From Isoptericola variabilis 225 (GTDB lineage: Bacteria > Actinomycetota > Actinomycetes > Actinomycetales > Cellulomonadaceae), in the NCBI RefSeq assembly GCF_000215105.1, contig NC_015588.1, forward strand, positions 2,356,001 through 2,420,000: a DNA stretch of 64,000 nt, read 5' to 3'. Below, in pieces: positions 53,666 to 62,645 of this stretch (position 1 is the stretch's first letter; the number at the start of each line of letters is the position of its first letter). A program made the translations under genes and the position numbers. Under the pieces are notes generated by a model. It did not search any database and had not been told where the DNA came from. It saw only the letters and a list, made by a program, of their open reading frames with translations.

Positions 53666-54506
53666 GCGAGCCCCCGAGCGCCGTGCGCAGCCCGCGCGTC
53701 CCCCCGGCCGAGTGGACGACCGCGACGACGACGAGCGCGGCGAGCACGAGCACCATCGACAGGGCGACCGCGGCGTCGGGGTCGGTCTCGCGCAGCAGGT
53801 AGATCTCGATCGGGAGGGTGCGCGTCACGCCCTGCAGGCTGCCCGCGAACGTGAGCGTGGCGCCGAACTCGCCCAGCGAGCGCGCGAACGCGAGCAGTGC
53901 GCCGCCCGCGAGCGCCGGACCGATCGCGGGCAGCGTCACGACCCAGAACGTGCGGTTCGGCGACGCGCCGAGCGTCGCGGCCGCGAGCTCGCCGCGGGTC
54001 CCGGCGACGCGCAGCGCGCCCTCGACGCTGAGGACGAGGAACGGCAGCGAGACGTAGGTGTGCGCGACGACGACCGCCGTCGTCGTGAACGCCACGCCGA
54101 TCCCGAGGTCCTCGAGCAGCCCGCCGACGGGCCCGCGCCGGCCGAGCGTCGCGAGCAGCGCCAGGCCCGACACGACGGGCGGCAGCACGAGCGGCAGGAG
54201 CACGACCGCGCGCAGCGCCGCGTGGCCCGGGAACCACGTGCGCGCCAGGACCAGTGCGAGCGGCACGCCGACGACGACGCACGCGAGCGTCGAGGCGACC
54301 GCGGTCCACAGCGAGAGCCCGAGCGCGTCGAGCGCCGCCGGGCCCGTCACGAGCGCGGGCAGGTGCTCCCAGTCGGCCCGGGTCGCGAGCACCCCGACGG
54401 GCACGACGACGAACGTCGCGCCCAGGACCGCGACGGCGACGACCCAGCCCGGCACGACTGCCCTCGTGCCCGCCGCACCGCCCGGCCCCGCGCCGCTACG
54501 GGACAC
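53658..54506 (-). CDS. modB: Molybdate ABC transporter permease
   Basis: 282 residues with about five or six membrane helices. The conserved permease loop is visible: ELAAATLGASPNRTFWVVTL and LAFARSLGEFGATLTFAGSL, the sequence typical of ModB. The GTG at 54506 overlaps the modA stop by 11 bases. It pairs with the ATPase half of the downstream fusion protein. Confidence 0.95.
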   Translation of the reverse strand: MSRSGAGPGGAAGTRAVVPGWVVAVAVLGATFVVVPVGVLATRADWEHLPALVTGPAALDALGLSLWTAVASTLACVVVGVPLALVLARTWFPGHAALRAVVLLPLVLPPVVSGLALLATLGRRGPVGGLLEDLGIGVAFTTTAVVVAHTYVSLPFLVLSVEGALRVAGTRGELAAATLGASPNRTFWVVTLPAIGPALAGGALLAFARSLGEFGATLTFAGSLQGVTRTLPIEIYLLRETDPDAAVALSMVLVLAALVVVAVVHSAGGTRGLRTALGGSRG

Positions 54507-55389
54507 CGAAGCCTGCCTCGTCGAGCACCACGCGCCCGCCCGGCCCGGTGAGGGTCGCGACGAACGCGTGCGCGAGGTCGGCCTCGGGCGAGTCCTCGAG
54601 AACCGTGACCGGGTACCGGTTGACGACGGCGGCCGCCTCCGGGACGTCGACGACCCGCACCGCGCCGGGTTCGCGCGCGAGCGCCGCAGCGGCGTCCGTC
54701 GCGTAGACGATCCCGGCGTCGGCCTCGCCGCCGGTGACCTTGGCGAGCACGTCGGTGACCCGCAGCTCCTCGCTCACGGGGCGCAGCTCGACGCCGGCCG
54801 CCTCCGCGAGGCGCACCGCGGCGTCGCCGCACGGGACGGCCGGGTCGCACACGACGAGCCGCACGCCCGGCGCGGCCGCGTCGTCGAGCGAGCGGACGGC
54901 GTCGGCCGCGGGGCCGGCGTCGCTGGACACGACGAGCGCGGGCGTGTTGGTGGCGAACACCTGCGGCCTGCTCGTGCGGAGCGAGGGATCCGAGGTCACG
55001 CGAGCCATGGTGGCCTCGTCGGCCGTGGCGAGCACGTCGGCGGGCGCGCCCTGGACGACCTGCGCGACGAGGTCGGGCGAGCCCGCCACGCTGAGCCGCA
55101 CGCGCACGCCCGGGTGCTCGGCCTCGAACTCGGACACGACGCGCTCCATGACCCCGCCGAGAGACGCGGCCGCGAGCACGTCCAGCGTCGGCCCGTCGTC
55201 ACCGGTCCCCGTCCCGCACCCCGCCACGACGAGCGCGACGCCGACCAGCCCCGCCAGACCGACCGAGCGGAGGCCGGGGGTGGGTGTGCGCGAGAGCAGA
55301 GGGAGCGCAGCGACCGATTCATTCGAGCGCACGCCCGCCTCCGGCCTCCGCGACCGCGGCACCTCGGCCGGGAGCGAACGATCAGTCAT
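54496..55389 (-). CDS. modA: Molybdate-binding lipoprotein
   Basis: 297 residues. The lipobox VVAGCGTG follows the hydrophobic stretch GLAGLVGVALVVAG. The mature part begins LDVLAAASLGGVMERVVSEF, and contains LSVAGSPDLVAQVVQGAPAD and DAGIVYATDAAAAL, the oxyanion-binding elements of ModA. About 40 polar residues precede the signal, so the start may be downstream (GTG at 55332). The ATG at 55389 overlaps the upstream regulator gene by 8 bases and is kept for coupling. Confidence 0.93.
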   Translation of the reverse strand: MTDRSLPAEVPRSRRPEAGVRSNESVAALPLLSRTPTPGLRSVGLAGLVGVALVVAGCGTGTGDDGPTLDVLAAASLGGVMERVVSEFEAEHPGVRVRLSVAGSPDLVAQVVQGAPADVLATADEATMARVTSDPSLRTSRPQVFATNTPALVVSSDAGPAADAVRSLDDAAAPGVRLVVCDPAVPCGDAAVRLAEAAGVELRPVSEELRVTDVLAKVTGGEADAGIVYATDAAAALAREPGAVRVVDVPEAAAVVNRYPVTVLEDSPEADLAHAFVATLTGPGGRVVLDEAGFGVP

Positions 55390-56515
55390 GCGCGAGCTCG
55401 AGGCGGTACCCCCGCTTGACGACGGTCTTGATGAGGTCGCGGCGCCCCGTCGCCTCGCGCAGCCGCGCGATCGCGACCTCGACGGCGTGCGGGTCGCGCG
55501 ACGCGCCGGGCAGGACGTCGAGGACCTTCTCCCGGGGTACGACGTCGCCACCGGCCGCGGCGAGCAGGCGCAGCACCTCGACGCCGGTGGGCGACAGCGG
55601 CAGCACGTGCCCGTCGAGCACGGCGACGCGCGCCCGGATGGTCAGCGGCCCGGCGACCGTCGCGAGCGCGACGGACTCGACGTTCTCGTAGTGCCCGACG
55701 AGCGCGCGCACGAGCGCGCCGAGGCGCCCGCGCTCGGGCTGGAGCGTCGGGATGCCGCGAGACTCGAGCGGGCGTGCGGTGACGGGCCCGACGGCGGCCG
55801 CCACCATCTCGCCGCTCGTGAACCGCTGGACGACCTGCGGCCCGACGCCGGCGTCCTCGGCGGCCTCGAGCCACGCCTCCGCGCCCGGCGCGGAGGTGAA
55901 CGCGACGGCGTCGATCTCGCCCGCGGCGGCCGCGTGCACCGACGCGAGGACGGCGTCGGGGTCGGGCGCGGGCCCCCACCGGTACACGACGAGGCTCGAG
56001 ACGCGCGCGCCCGCCTTGGCGAACACCTCGTCGAGCCCGTCCGCGCCCGCACCGTGGTGCTGGATGGCGACGTGCAGCCCGGTCACGCCCTCGCTGAGCA
56101 GCACCTCGGCCACCTCGGCCGACGTCTCGGACTCGGCGACCCAGTCTGCCTGCAGCCCGGCGGCCTGGATGGCGCCGCGCGCCTTGGGGCCGCGTGCCAC
56201 GAGCCGCGCGTCGCCGAGCGTCGCCAGCAGGTCGTCGGCGAGCCCGTGCGCGTCCGCGGCCTCGATCCAGGCGCGGAAGCCGACGCCCGTCGTCGCGACG
56301 ACGACGTCGGGCCGGTCGGCGACGAGCGCGCGCGTCGCGGCGATGAGCGCGTCGTCGTCGACGTGCGGGATCATGCTGAGCGCCGGCGCGTGCCGGACGG
56401 TCGCGCCGCGACGCTCGAGGGCGGCGGCGAGCTCGCCCGAGCGGCGGTCGGCGGTGATGAGGACGGTGCAGCCGGCCATGACCTGGCTGAGTGCCGGGCG
56501 CGCCGGCTCAGCCAT
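55382..56515 (-). CDS. nnaR: NnaR-like regulator: uroporphyrinogen-III synthase (HemD) domain plus winged helix
   Basis: 377 residues. Residues about 15-265 form a HemD-like domain (CTVLITADRRSGELAAALER, VVATTGVGFRAWIEAADAHG, AVAFTSAPGAEAWLEAAEDA). Residues about 280-377 are an OmpR-type winged helix (HVLPLSPTGVEVLRLLAAAG, RDPHAVEVAIARLREATG, LIKTVVKRGYRLEL). This two-domain layout is that of NnaR, which in Streptomyces and mycobacteria activates nitrate/nitrite assimilation together with GlnR. The ATG at 56515 overlaps cobA by 8 bases. It may also still make uroporphyrinogen III for siroheme. Confidence 0.85.
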   Translation of the reverse strand: MAEPARPALSQVMAGCTVLITADRRSGELAAALERRGATVRHAPALSMIPHVDDDALIAATRALVADRPDVVVATTGVGFRAWIEAADAHGLADDLLATLGDARLVARGPKARGAIQAAGLQADWVAESETSAEVAEVLLSEGVTGLHVAIQHHGAGADGLDEVFAKAGARVSSLVVYRWGPAPDPDAVLASVHAAAAGEIDAVAFTSAPGAEAWLEAAEDAGVGPQVVQRFTSGEMVAAAVGPVTARPLESRGIPTLQPERGRLGALVRALVGHYENVESVALATVAGPLTIRARVAVLDGHVLPLSPTGVEVLRLLAAAGGDVVPREKVLDVLPGASRDPHAVEVAIARLREATGRRDLIKTVVKRGYRLELAHD

Positions 56516-57284
56516 GCCGCTCCCCCACCGTCCGCTCACCCGGTCCCTCCAGCACGCCGTCCGCCGCCACGTCACCGATCACGATCACGGCGGGCGAGAC
56601 CACCCCGACCTCGTCGGCCCGCTTGGCCGCCAGGTCGAGGGCGGCGCGCGTGACCCTCTGGTCCGGGGTGGAGCCGCGCTCCACGATCGCCACGGGGGTG
56701 GCGGGGTCCGCCCCGGCGTCGAGCAGCCGGCGCACGATGCCGGGCAGGGCCGACACCCCCATGAGGACTACCAGCGTAGCCGTCCGGGACGTGACGCAGG
56801 CCACCGCGACGTCGTCGAGCACCGCCTCGCCGTCGCGCGTGTGACCGGTGACGACGTGGAACGCGGCGGTGGTGCCGCGGTGCGTGAGCGGCACGCCCGC
56901 GAGCGCCGGGACGGCGAGGGCCGACGAGACGCCGGGCACGACCTCGACCGGCACCCCGGCGGCCCGGCACGCCGCGACCTCCTCCCCGCCGCGGCCGAAG
57001 ACGAACGGGTCACCGCCCTTGAGCCGCACGACGTTCCTGCCGGCGCGCGCGTGCCGCACGAGGAGCGCGTTGATCTCCTCCTGCGGCACGGCGTGGTGCC
57101 CCGGGGTCTTGCCGACGTCGACGATCTCGACGTCGGGCCCCAGGTCCTCGAGGACCTCGAGGGGCGCGAGCCGGTCGGTGACGACGACGTCGGCGTGCAC
57201 GAGCGCGCGCCAGCCGCGGAACGTGAGCAGGTCGGGCGCGCCGGGGCCCCCGCCGACCAGGGTGACCCGGCCGGCGGCGGTCAT
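56508..57284 (-). CDS. cobA: Uroporphyrinogen-III C-methyltransferase
   Basis: 258 residues, SAM-dependent, first step from uroporphyrinogen III to siroheme (precorrin-2). Motifs: VTLVGGGPGAPDLLTFRGWR at the N-terminus, NVVRLKGGDPFVFGRGGEE, VPVEVVPGVSSALAVPALAG, PLTHRGTTAAFHVVTGHTRD. ATG 57284 overlaps the nirD stop by 4 bases. It supplies the siroheme needed by NirB. The dehydrogenase/ferrochelatase for the later steps is not in the window. Confidence 0.95.
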   Translation of the reverse strand: MTAAGRVTLVGGGPGAPDLLTFRGWRALVHADVVVTDRLAPLEVLEDLGPDVEIVDVGKTPGHHAVPQEEINALLVRHARAGRNVVRLKGGDPFVFGRGGEEVAACRAAGVPVEVVPGVSSALAVPALAGVPLTHRGTTAAFHVVTGHTRDGEAVLDDVAVACVTSRTATLVVLMGVSALPGIVRRLLDAGADPATPVAIVERGSTPDQRVTRAALDLAAKRADEVGVVSPAVIVIGDVAADGVLEGPGERTVGERHG

Positions 57285-57664
57285 CCCAGCCCCACGTGCA
57301 CGACGCCGTCGCGCACCTCGACGGGGTACGTCGCCAGGTGCGCGCCGTGGCCCCGCACCGGCGTCTTGCCGCCGGCCTCGAGGCAGCGCCCGTCCCGCAG
57401 CGCGAAGACCTGCTTGTAGACGGGCGAGGCGACGGTCGGCTCGCCGGCGCGGGTGCCGACGATCCCGCGCGACATCACGTTCGCGCCCGAGTAGGGGTCG
57501 AGCTGCTGGACGGCGCGCACCTCGTCGTCGAGCAGGCGGAACAGCGCGACCTGCACGGGGGTGCCGTCCGGGGCGAGGAGCAGGGCCGCGGCCCCGCGCT
57601 CGGGCACGAGCGCGTCGAGCGAGCAGACCTCGGTCCAGGTCGTGGCGTCGGCGAGGGTGGTCAT
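57281..57664 (-). CDS. nirD: Nitrite reductase [NAD(P)H] small subunit
   Basis: 127 residues, Rieske-like fold without the Cys/His cluster ligands, as in other NirD. Segments: TTWTEVCSLDALVPERGAAA, YSGANVMSRGIVGTR, ASPVYKQVFALRDGRCLEAG, LATYPVEVRDGVVHV. ATG 57664 overlaps the nirB stop by 4 bases. Confidence 0.95.
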   Translation of the reverse strand: MTTLADATTWTEVCSLDALVPERGAAALLLAPDGTPVQVALFRLLDDEVRAVQQLDPYSGANVMSRGIVGTRAGEPTVASPVYKQVFALRDGRCLEAGGKTPVRGHGAHLATYPVEVRDGVVHVGLG

Positions 57665-60348
57665 GCGCGCACCTCCAGGGTCGGGCCGGACACGAGCACG
57701 GGGCCGGCGAGGACGGGCTCGGCGATCCCGGCGGCGACCTCGTCGGGCGTCGCGGGGCGCTTCTGCCCGCGCTCGGGGACGTAGGCGAGGTCGGGGTCGG
57801 GCACCGCCGGGGCGTTGACGAACGAGCCGAACCGGGCGAGCTTCTCGGGGTCCTCGAGGACCGCCTTCCACTCGTCCTCGTAGTTGTCGACGTGGCGGGC
57901 CATCGCGGCGTCGAGGTCGGCGGCGATGCCGAGCGAGTCCTCCATGATCACCGCACGGATGGCGTCGAGGCCGCCCTCGTACTCCTCGACCCACGGCGCG
58001 GTGCGCTGCAGGCGGTCCGCCGTGCGGATGTAGAGCATGAGGAACCGGTCGATCGTGCGGATCAGCTCTTCCGACGTGAGGTCCTCGGCGAGCAGCTGCG
58101 CGTGCTTGGGCGTCTGGCCGCCGTTGCCGCCGACGTAGACGTTCCAGCCCTTGTCGGTCGCGATGACGCCGACGTCCTTGCCGCGCGCCTCGGCGCACTC
58201 GCGCGCGCAGCCCGAGACGCCGAGCTTGAGCTTGTGCGGCGAGCGCAGGCCGCGGTAGCGCAGCTCGAGCTCGACGGCCATGCCGACCGAGTCCTGGACG
58301 CCGTAGCGGCACCAGGTCGAGCCGACGCACGACTTCACCGTGCGCAGCGACTTGCCGTACGCGTGGCCGGACTCGAACCCGGCGTCGACGAGGCGCCGCC
58401 AGATCTCGGGCAGCTGCTCGACGCGCGCGCCGAACATGTCGATGCGCTGGCCGCCGGTGATCTTCGTGTACAGGCCGAAGTCCTTGGCGACCTGCCCGAC
58501 GACGATGAGCCCCTCGGGCGTGACCTCGCCGCCGGGCATGCGCGGGACGACCGAGTAGGTGCCGTCCTTCTGCATGTTGGCGAGCATGTGGTCGTTGGTG
58601 TCCTGCAGCGCCGCCTGTTCGCCGGACAGGATGTGCCCGTTGCCGAGGCTGGCCAGGATCGAGGCCACGGTGGGCTTGCAGATGTCGCAGCCGCGACCAA
58701 CCCCGACAGCACGGCCGGCCGCGTCGACAGACTCCACGCCGAAGCGGGCGATGATCTCGCTGAAGGTGTGCAGGTCGGCGACCCGGACGGCGTCGAACAG
58801 CTGGGCGCGGGAGAGCGCGAAGTGCTCGCACAGCGCGTTCGAGACCTCGACGCCGGCCTTCTCGAGCTCGGTCGTCGTGATCTTCTTGACGAGCGGCAGG
58901 CACGCGCCGCACGTCGTGCCGGCGCGGGTGCACGCCTTGACCGCCGCGACGTCGGCGCAGCCGTGCTCGGTCACCGCCCCGCGGATGGCGCCGGCCGAGA
59001 CGTTGTTGCACGAGCAGACGGCGGCGTCGTCGGGCAGCTCGAGCGCCGGGGCGCCGCTGCCACCGCCCTCCGGCAGCAGGAACGCGGCCGGGTCGCCCGG
59101 CAGCTCGGCGCCGAGCATGGGCCGCAAGGAGGCGTACGGGGTCGCGTCGCCGACGAACACGCCGCCGAGCAGCGTGCGCGCGTCGTCGGACATGACGAGC
59201 TTCTTGTAGACGCCGGCGAGCGGGTCGGCCCAGACGAGCTCGACCGAGCCCTCGGTGCGGCCGTGCGCGTCGCCGAAGCTCGCGACGTCGACCCCCGAGA
59301 GCTTGAGCTTGGTGGCGGTGTCGGCGCCGGGGAACGTGGCCTCGCCGCCGAGCAGGCGGTCGACCACGACCTCGGCCATGGTGTTGCCGGGCGCGACGAG
59401 GCCGATGCAGCGGCCCTCGATGCACGCGACCTCGCCGATCGCCCACACGTGCGGGTCCTCGGTGCGGCAGGTGAGGTCGACGACGGCGCCGCCGCGCTCG
59501 CCGACCGGCAGGCCGGCCGCGCGGGCGAGCTCGTCGCGCGGGCGCACGCCCGTGGCCACGACGACGACGTCGACGTCGAGGCGGCCTCCGTCGGCGAAGT
59601 CGAGCCGGCCCACGTGGCCGGTACGGCGGTGCGGCTTCATCTCCTTGGTGGCCGTCTGGGTGCGGACCGAGATGCCCTTGCCGTTGATGAGCCGCTTGAG
59701 CGCCTCGCCGCCGCCGAGGTCGATCTGCACGCCCATGAGGTGCGTGCCGAACTCGATGACCGTGGCCTGGGCGCCGAGCGCCTTGAGCGCGCCCGCAGCC
59801 TCGAGGCCGAGCAGGCCGCCGCCGATGACCGCGCCGCGGATCGGCTTCTCGACGACGCCGCGACGCGTCTCGACCTTGTTCGCCTCGCGCTTCGCCTCGA
59901 CCCAGCCGCGCAGCGCCGCGACGTCGTCGATCGTGCGGTAGACGAAGACGCCGGGCAGGTCGTTGCCGGGGATGGGCGGCATGGCCGCGTTGGAACCGGT
60001 GGCGAGCACGAGCTCGTCGTAGGCGTGGACGCGGCCGAGGCGGTCGGTGACGGTCTTGGCCTCGCGGTCGATCGCCTCGATCTTGCAGTCGCGGTGCAGC
60101 GTCACGAGCGGGTCGTCCCACAGGGCGGGGTCGCCGAGCGTGAGCTCCTCCGGGTCGCGCACCTCGAAGTAGCGCGTGAGCCCGACGCGGTCGTAGGGCT
60201 TGCGGGGCTCCTCCGCGAAGACGCTGACGTGCCAGGCGCCCTCGGTGTCGCGGGCGCGCAGGGCCTCGACGAAGCGCTGGGCGACCATGCCGCCGCCGAC
60301 GACGACGAGGTGCCGGCGGCCAGTGGTGGTGGTGGGCTCGCTGCTCAT
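57661..60348 (-). CDS. nirB: Nitrite reductase [NAD(P)H] large subunit
   Basis: 895 residues. Reduces nitrite to ammonium in the cytosol. An FAD/NAD-binding pyridine-nucleotide reductase (HLVVVGGGMVAQRFVEALRA) comes first, then a BFD-type [2Fe-2S] domain (CSCNNVSAGAIRG and CTRAGTTCGAC), then the siroheme/[4Fe-4S] domain with Cys674, Cys680 (SCVGSTWCRYG) and Cys714, Cys718 (SGCARECAE). ATG 60348 lies 6 bases after TACCGT, a leaderless arrangement. It is preceded by a GlnR-like box. Confidence 0.97.
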   Translation of the reverse strand: MSSEPTTTTGRRHLVVVGGGMVAQRFVEALRARDTEGAWHVSVFAEEPRKPYDRVGLTRYFEVRDPEELTLGDPALWDDPLVTLHRDCKIEAIDREAKTVTDRLGRVHAYDELVLATGSNAAMPPIPGNDLPGVFVYRTIDDVAALRGWVEAKREANKVETRRGVVEKPIRGAVIGGGLLGLEAAGALKALGAQATVIEFGTHLMGVQIDLGGGEALKRLINGKGISVRTQTATKEMKPHRRTGHVGRLDFADGGRLDVDVVVVATGVRPRDELARAAGLPVGERGGAVVDLTCRTEDPHVWAIGEVACIEGRCIGLVAPGNTMAEVVVDRLLGGEATFPGADTATKLKLSGVDVASFGDAHGRTEGSVELVWADPLAGVYKKLVMSDDARTLLGGVFVGDATPYASLRPMLGAELPGDPAAFLLPEGGGSGAPALELPDDAAVCSCNNVSAGAIRGAVTEHGCADVAAVKACTRAGTTCGACLPLVKKITTTELEKAGVEVSNALCEHFALSRAQLFDAVRVADLHTFSEIIARFGVESVDAAGRAVGVGRGCDICKPTVASILASLGNGHILSGEQAALQDTNDHMLANMQKDGTYSVVPRMPGGEVTPEGLIVVGQVAKDFGLYTKITGGQRIDMFGARVEQLPEIWRRLVDAGFESGHAYGKSLRTVKSCVGSTWCRYGVQDSVGMAVELELRYRGLRSPHKLKLGVSGCARECAEARGKDVGVIATDKGWNVYVGGNGGQTPKHAQLLAEDLTSEELIRTIDRFLMLYIRTADRLQRTAPWVEEYEGGLDAIRAVIMEDSLGIAADLDAAMARHVDNYEDEWKAVLEDPEKLARFGSFVNAPAVPDPDLAYVPERGQKRPATPDEVAAGIAEPVLAGPVLVSGPTLEVRA

Positions 60349-60354
60349 GCCACG

Positions 60355-60360
60355 ACGGTA
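60355..60360 (-). promoter_or_regulatory. -10 box of nirB
   Basis: TACCGT ending 6 bases before the nirB ATG. No ribosome binding site is present. The -35 region is taken up by the GlnR-like box. Confidence 0.5.
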
Positions 60361-60370
60361 GGAAGCCGCC

Positions 60371-60408
60371 GTGACCGCTCCGTCAGGGGGCGGTTACCTG
60401 TCGGGAAC
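60371..60408. promoter_or_regulatory. GlnR-like box upstream of nirB
   Basis: Four pentamers at an exact 11-base period on the plus strand: GTGAC, GTCAG, GTTAC, GGAAC (60371-60375, 60382-60386, 60393-60397, 60404-60408). The actinobacterial GlnR consensus is GTnAC-n6-GAAAC repeated twice. Positions 1, 3 and 4 fit well and position 2 poorly. It supports nitrogen control of nirBD. Confidence 0.55.
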
Positions 60409-60472
60409 ATTGTGCTCACGCCGGGAGCGCATGCCGTGAGAGACGCCCGACACATGGGACGGGCAGCGTGAC

Positions 60473-60955
60473 TCAGATCCCGGGCACCACGCGCAACGGA
60501 CCCTCCTCGGGCGTGGGGACCTCGAAGCCGTCGTAGTACGCCGCGGCGACCTCGGGCGCGAGCCGGACGTCGTGCGGCCCGGCGCCGCGCCGGGCCGCGA
60601 CCCGCGCGAGCGCCACGTCGCGCGGCACGTCGACGAAGCCGACCTCGGTCTCGACGCCGTGGGCCGCGCCGATCGCCCGGTACTCGTCGCGCCGGGCCCG
60701 GGACCAGAACGAGCTGTCCACGACGACGTCGCGTCCGGCGTCGAGCAGCCGCTCGAGACGCGACCGCAGGGCGGCCTCGAGGCGGCGGGCGACGTCGTCG
60801 GGCAGCGGGTGCGGCTGCCGGAAGCCCGCCTCCCAGGCGAGCTCGTCGACGGCCAGGCGGACGTAGCCGTCGGCCTCGAGCCGGCGCGCGTACGCCGACT
60901 TGCCCGAGCCCGCCGGCCCGCACATGAGGACGAGGCGGACGCGTCGGGCGGGCAT
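60473..60955 (-). CDS. P-loop kinase-like ATPase (AAA_33 type)
   Basis: 160 residues. Walker A GPAGSGKSAYARRLEADG, a conserved Asp in VRLAVDELAWEAG, and VVVDSSFWSRARRDEYRAIG (Walker B-like) with a lid arginine region RDVALARVAARRGAG. Such small kinases phosphorylate nucleotides, sugars or antibiotics; no substrate can be assigned. TAGCGT lies 6 bases before the ATG, so it has its own leaderless promoter. It sits between the nitrate reductase partner gene and nirB. Confidence 0.8.
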   Translation of the reverse strand: MPARRVRLVLMCGPAGSGKSAYARRLEADGYVRLAVDELAWEAGFRQPHPLPDDVARRLEAALRSRLERLLDAGRDVVVDSSFWSRARRDEYRAIGAAHGVETEVGFVDVPRDVALARVAARRGAGPHDVRLAPEVAAAYYDGFEVPTPEEGPLRVVPGI

Positions 60956-60961
60956 GCGAGC

Positions 60962-60967
60962 ACGCTA
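60962..60967 (-). promoter_or_regulatory. -10 box of the P-loop kinase gene
   Basis: TAGCGT, 6 bases before ATG 60955; leaderless type. Confidence 0.5.
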
Positions 60968-60983
60968 CCCGCCGTCGGCGGCC

Positions 60984-62641
60984 TCACAGCGGGGTGAGGG
61001 TGGCGGGCTCGGCGGGCTCGGCCGGCTCGGCGTCGCCGCGGGTGGCGGTGAGCCAGTCGACCAGCCCGCACACGGCCTCGGTGCACCCGCCGCAGCCGGT
61101 GGTCGCGCGGGTGGCCGCGGCGACCTCCGTCGCCGTGGACGCGCCGTCGCGCACGCACGCGGCGATGTCGTGCTTGGTCACGCCGTTGCAGCGGCAGACG
61201 GTCGCGTCGTCGGGCATGTGCTCGGGGGACGACGCCGGTGCCGCGGCCGGCATGACGGGCGTGAGCAGGAGGAACGCCGGGTCGGCGGGCACGGGCGTGC
61301 GCCGCGTGTACGCCGCGGTGAGGTCGGCCGCGACGCGCGGGTCGCCGACGCACGTCGCCCCGACGAGCAGCCCGCCCGCCACGACGGCCTCGACGTACCG
61401 GCCCGCGTCGGGGTCGCTGAGCCGGACCGTGCGCTCCCCCGGCACCGGCGTGCGGCCCTGCCCGGCACGACCCATCGACACGACGCTCAGCGGACCGGCC
61501 TTGACCTTGACGACGTCGGTGCCGCGCGTCTCGATGCCGTGGTCGGTCGGGGCGCGCGAGGAGAGCAGGGTGCCGAGGCGCACCGCCATCGAGGGGCGCT
61601 GCCCGTCGTGCGGCAGGCGCAGGTGCTCGCGCGGGCCGCCCGGGCTGTGCTCGCCGTCCTCGGCGGCACCGGACGAGACCGAGTGGTCGGCCGCGAGCGC
61701 CGCGAGCGTCTCGGCGAGCCGCCGCGCCTGGTCCCACCCCTCGGCGACGAGGCCGCGCGAGCCCTCGGGCGGCTGCGCGCAGTCCCCGACCGCGTGCACG
61801 GCCGGATCGCTCACGCTCGTCAGGTCGTGCCCGACGACGACACCCCGGTCGACCGCGAGCCCCGCGTCGCGTGCGAGCCCCGTCTCGGGCACGGTGCCGC
61901 ACGCGAGGACGACGAGCCCGGCGCCGAGCACCTCGCCGGCCTCGCGCACGTCGCCCTCGAGCCGCACGCCGACGGCGCGCCCGCCGACGACCAGCACCTC
62001 GCTCGGCCGCACCCCGGTGCGCACCGTGACGCCGGCCGCCCGGAGGCCCGCGCTGAGCACCGCGCCCGCCTCGGTGTCGAGCTGGCGCTCCATCGGCGCC
62101 GGCCCGGGGTGCACGAGCGTGACCTGCAGCCCGCGGCCCGCGAGCCCGTGCGCGGCCTCGACGCCGAGCACGCCGCCGCCCACGACGACGGCGCGCGGCG
62201 CGTTGACCGTCGCCGCGACGATCTCGCGTGCGTCGTCGAGCGTGCGCAGCGCGTGCACGCCCGCGGGCAGGTGATCGAGGCCCGGCACGGCGGGGATGCG
62301 CGCCGACGAGCCCGTCGCCAGGACGAGGCGGTCGTACGGGTGGCGCGTGCCGTCGTCGGCCAGGACGACCTTGGCGTGCCGGTCGACCGACACGGCGGCG
62401 GTCCCGCGCAGCACGCGGGCCCGGGCGTCGTCGACGAGCGGCATGCCGATCGCGGCGACGTCGGTCCGGCCGGCGACGACGTCGCTCAGCAGCACACGGT
62501 TGTACGGCTCGTAGGGCTCGGCGCCGAGCACCGTGACGTCGACGGCGCCGTCGGCGTCGCGGCGCAGCAGCTCGTCGACGAGCCGGGCGCCGACCATGCC
62601 GTGGCCGACGATCACGACGCGCAGCGGGACTCGCAGGGTGG

Positions 62642-62645
<4 letters not shown>
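60984..62645 (-). CDS. FAD-dependent oxidoreductase with BFD [2Fe-2S] domain, nitrate reductase electron-transfer partner
   Basis: 553 residues, homologous to the reductase part of NirB and to NasC/NasB-type nitrate reductase partners. FAD and NAD folds: VVIVGHGMVGARLVDELLRR and AVVVGGGVLGVEAAHGLAGR. A C-terminal BFD-like domain holds the Cys pairs CRCNGVTKHD and TTGCGGCTEAVCGL. It would pass electrons from NAD(P)H to the nitrate reductase encoded upstream. The GTG at 62645 overlaps the nitrate reductase stop by 4 bases and has AGGAGG 7 bases upstream. Confidence 0.88.
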
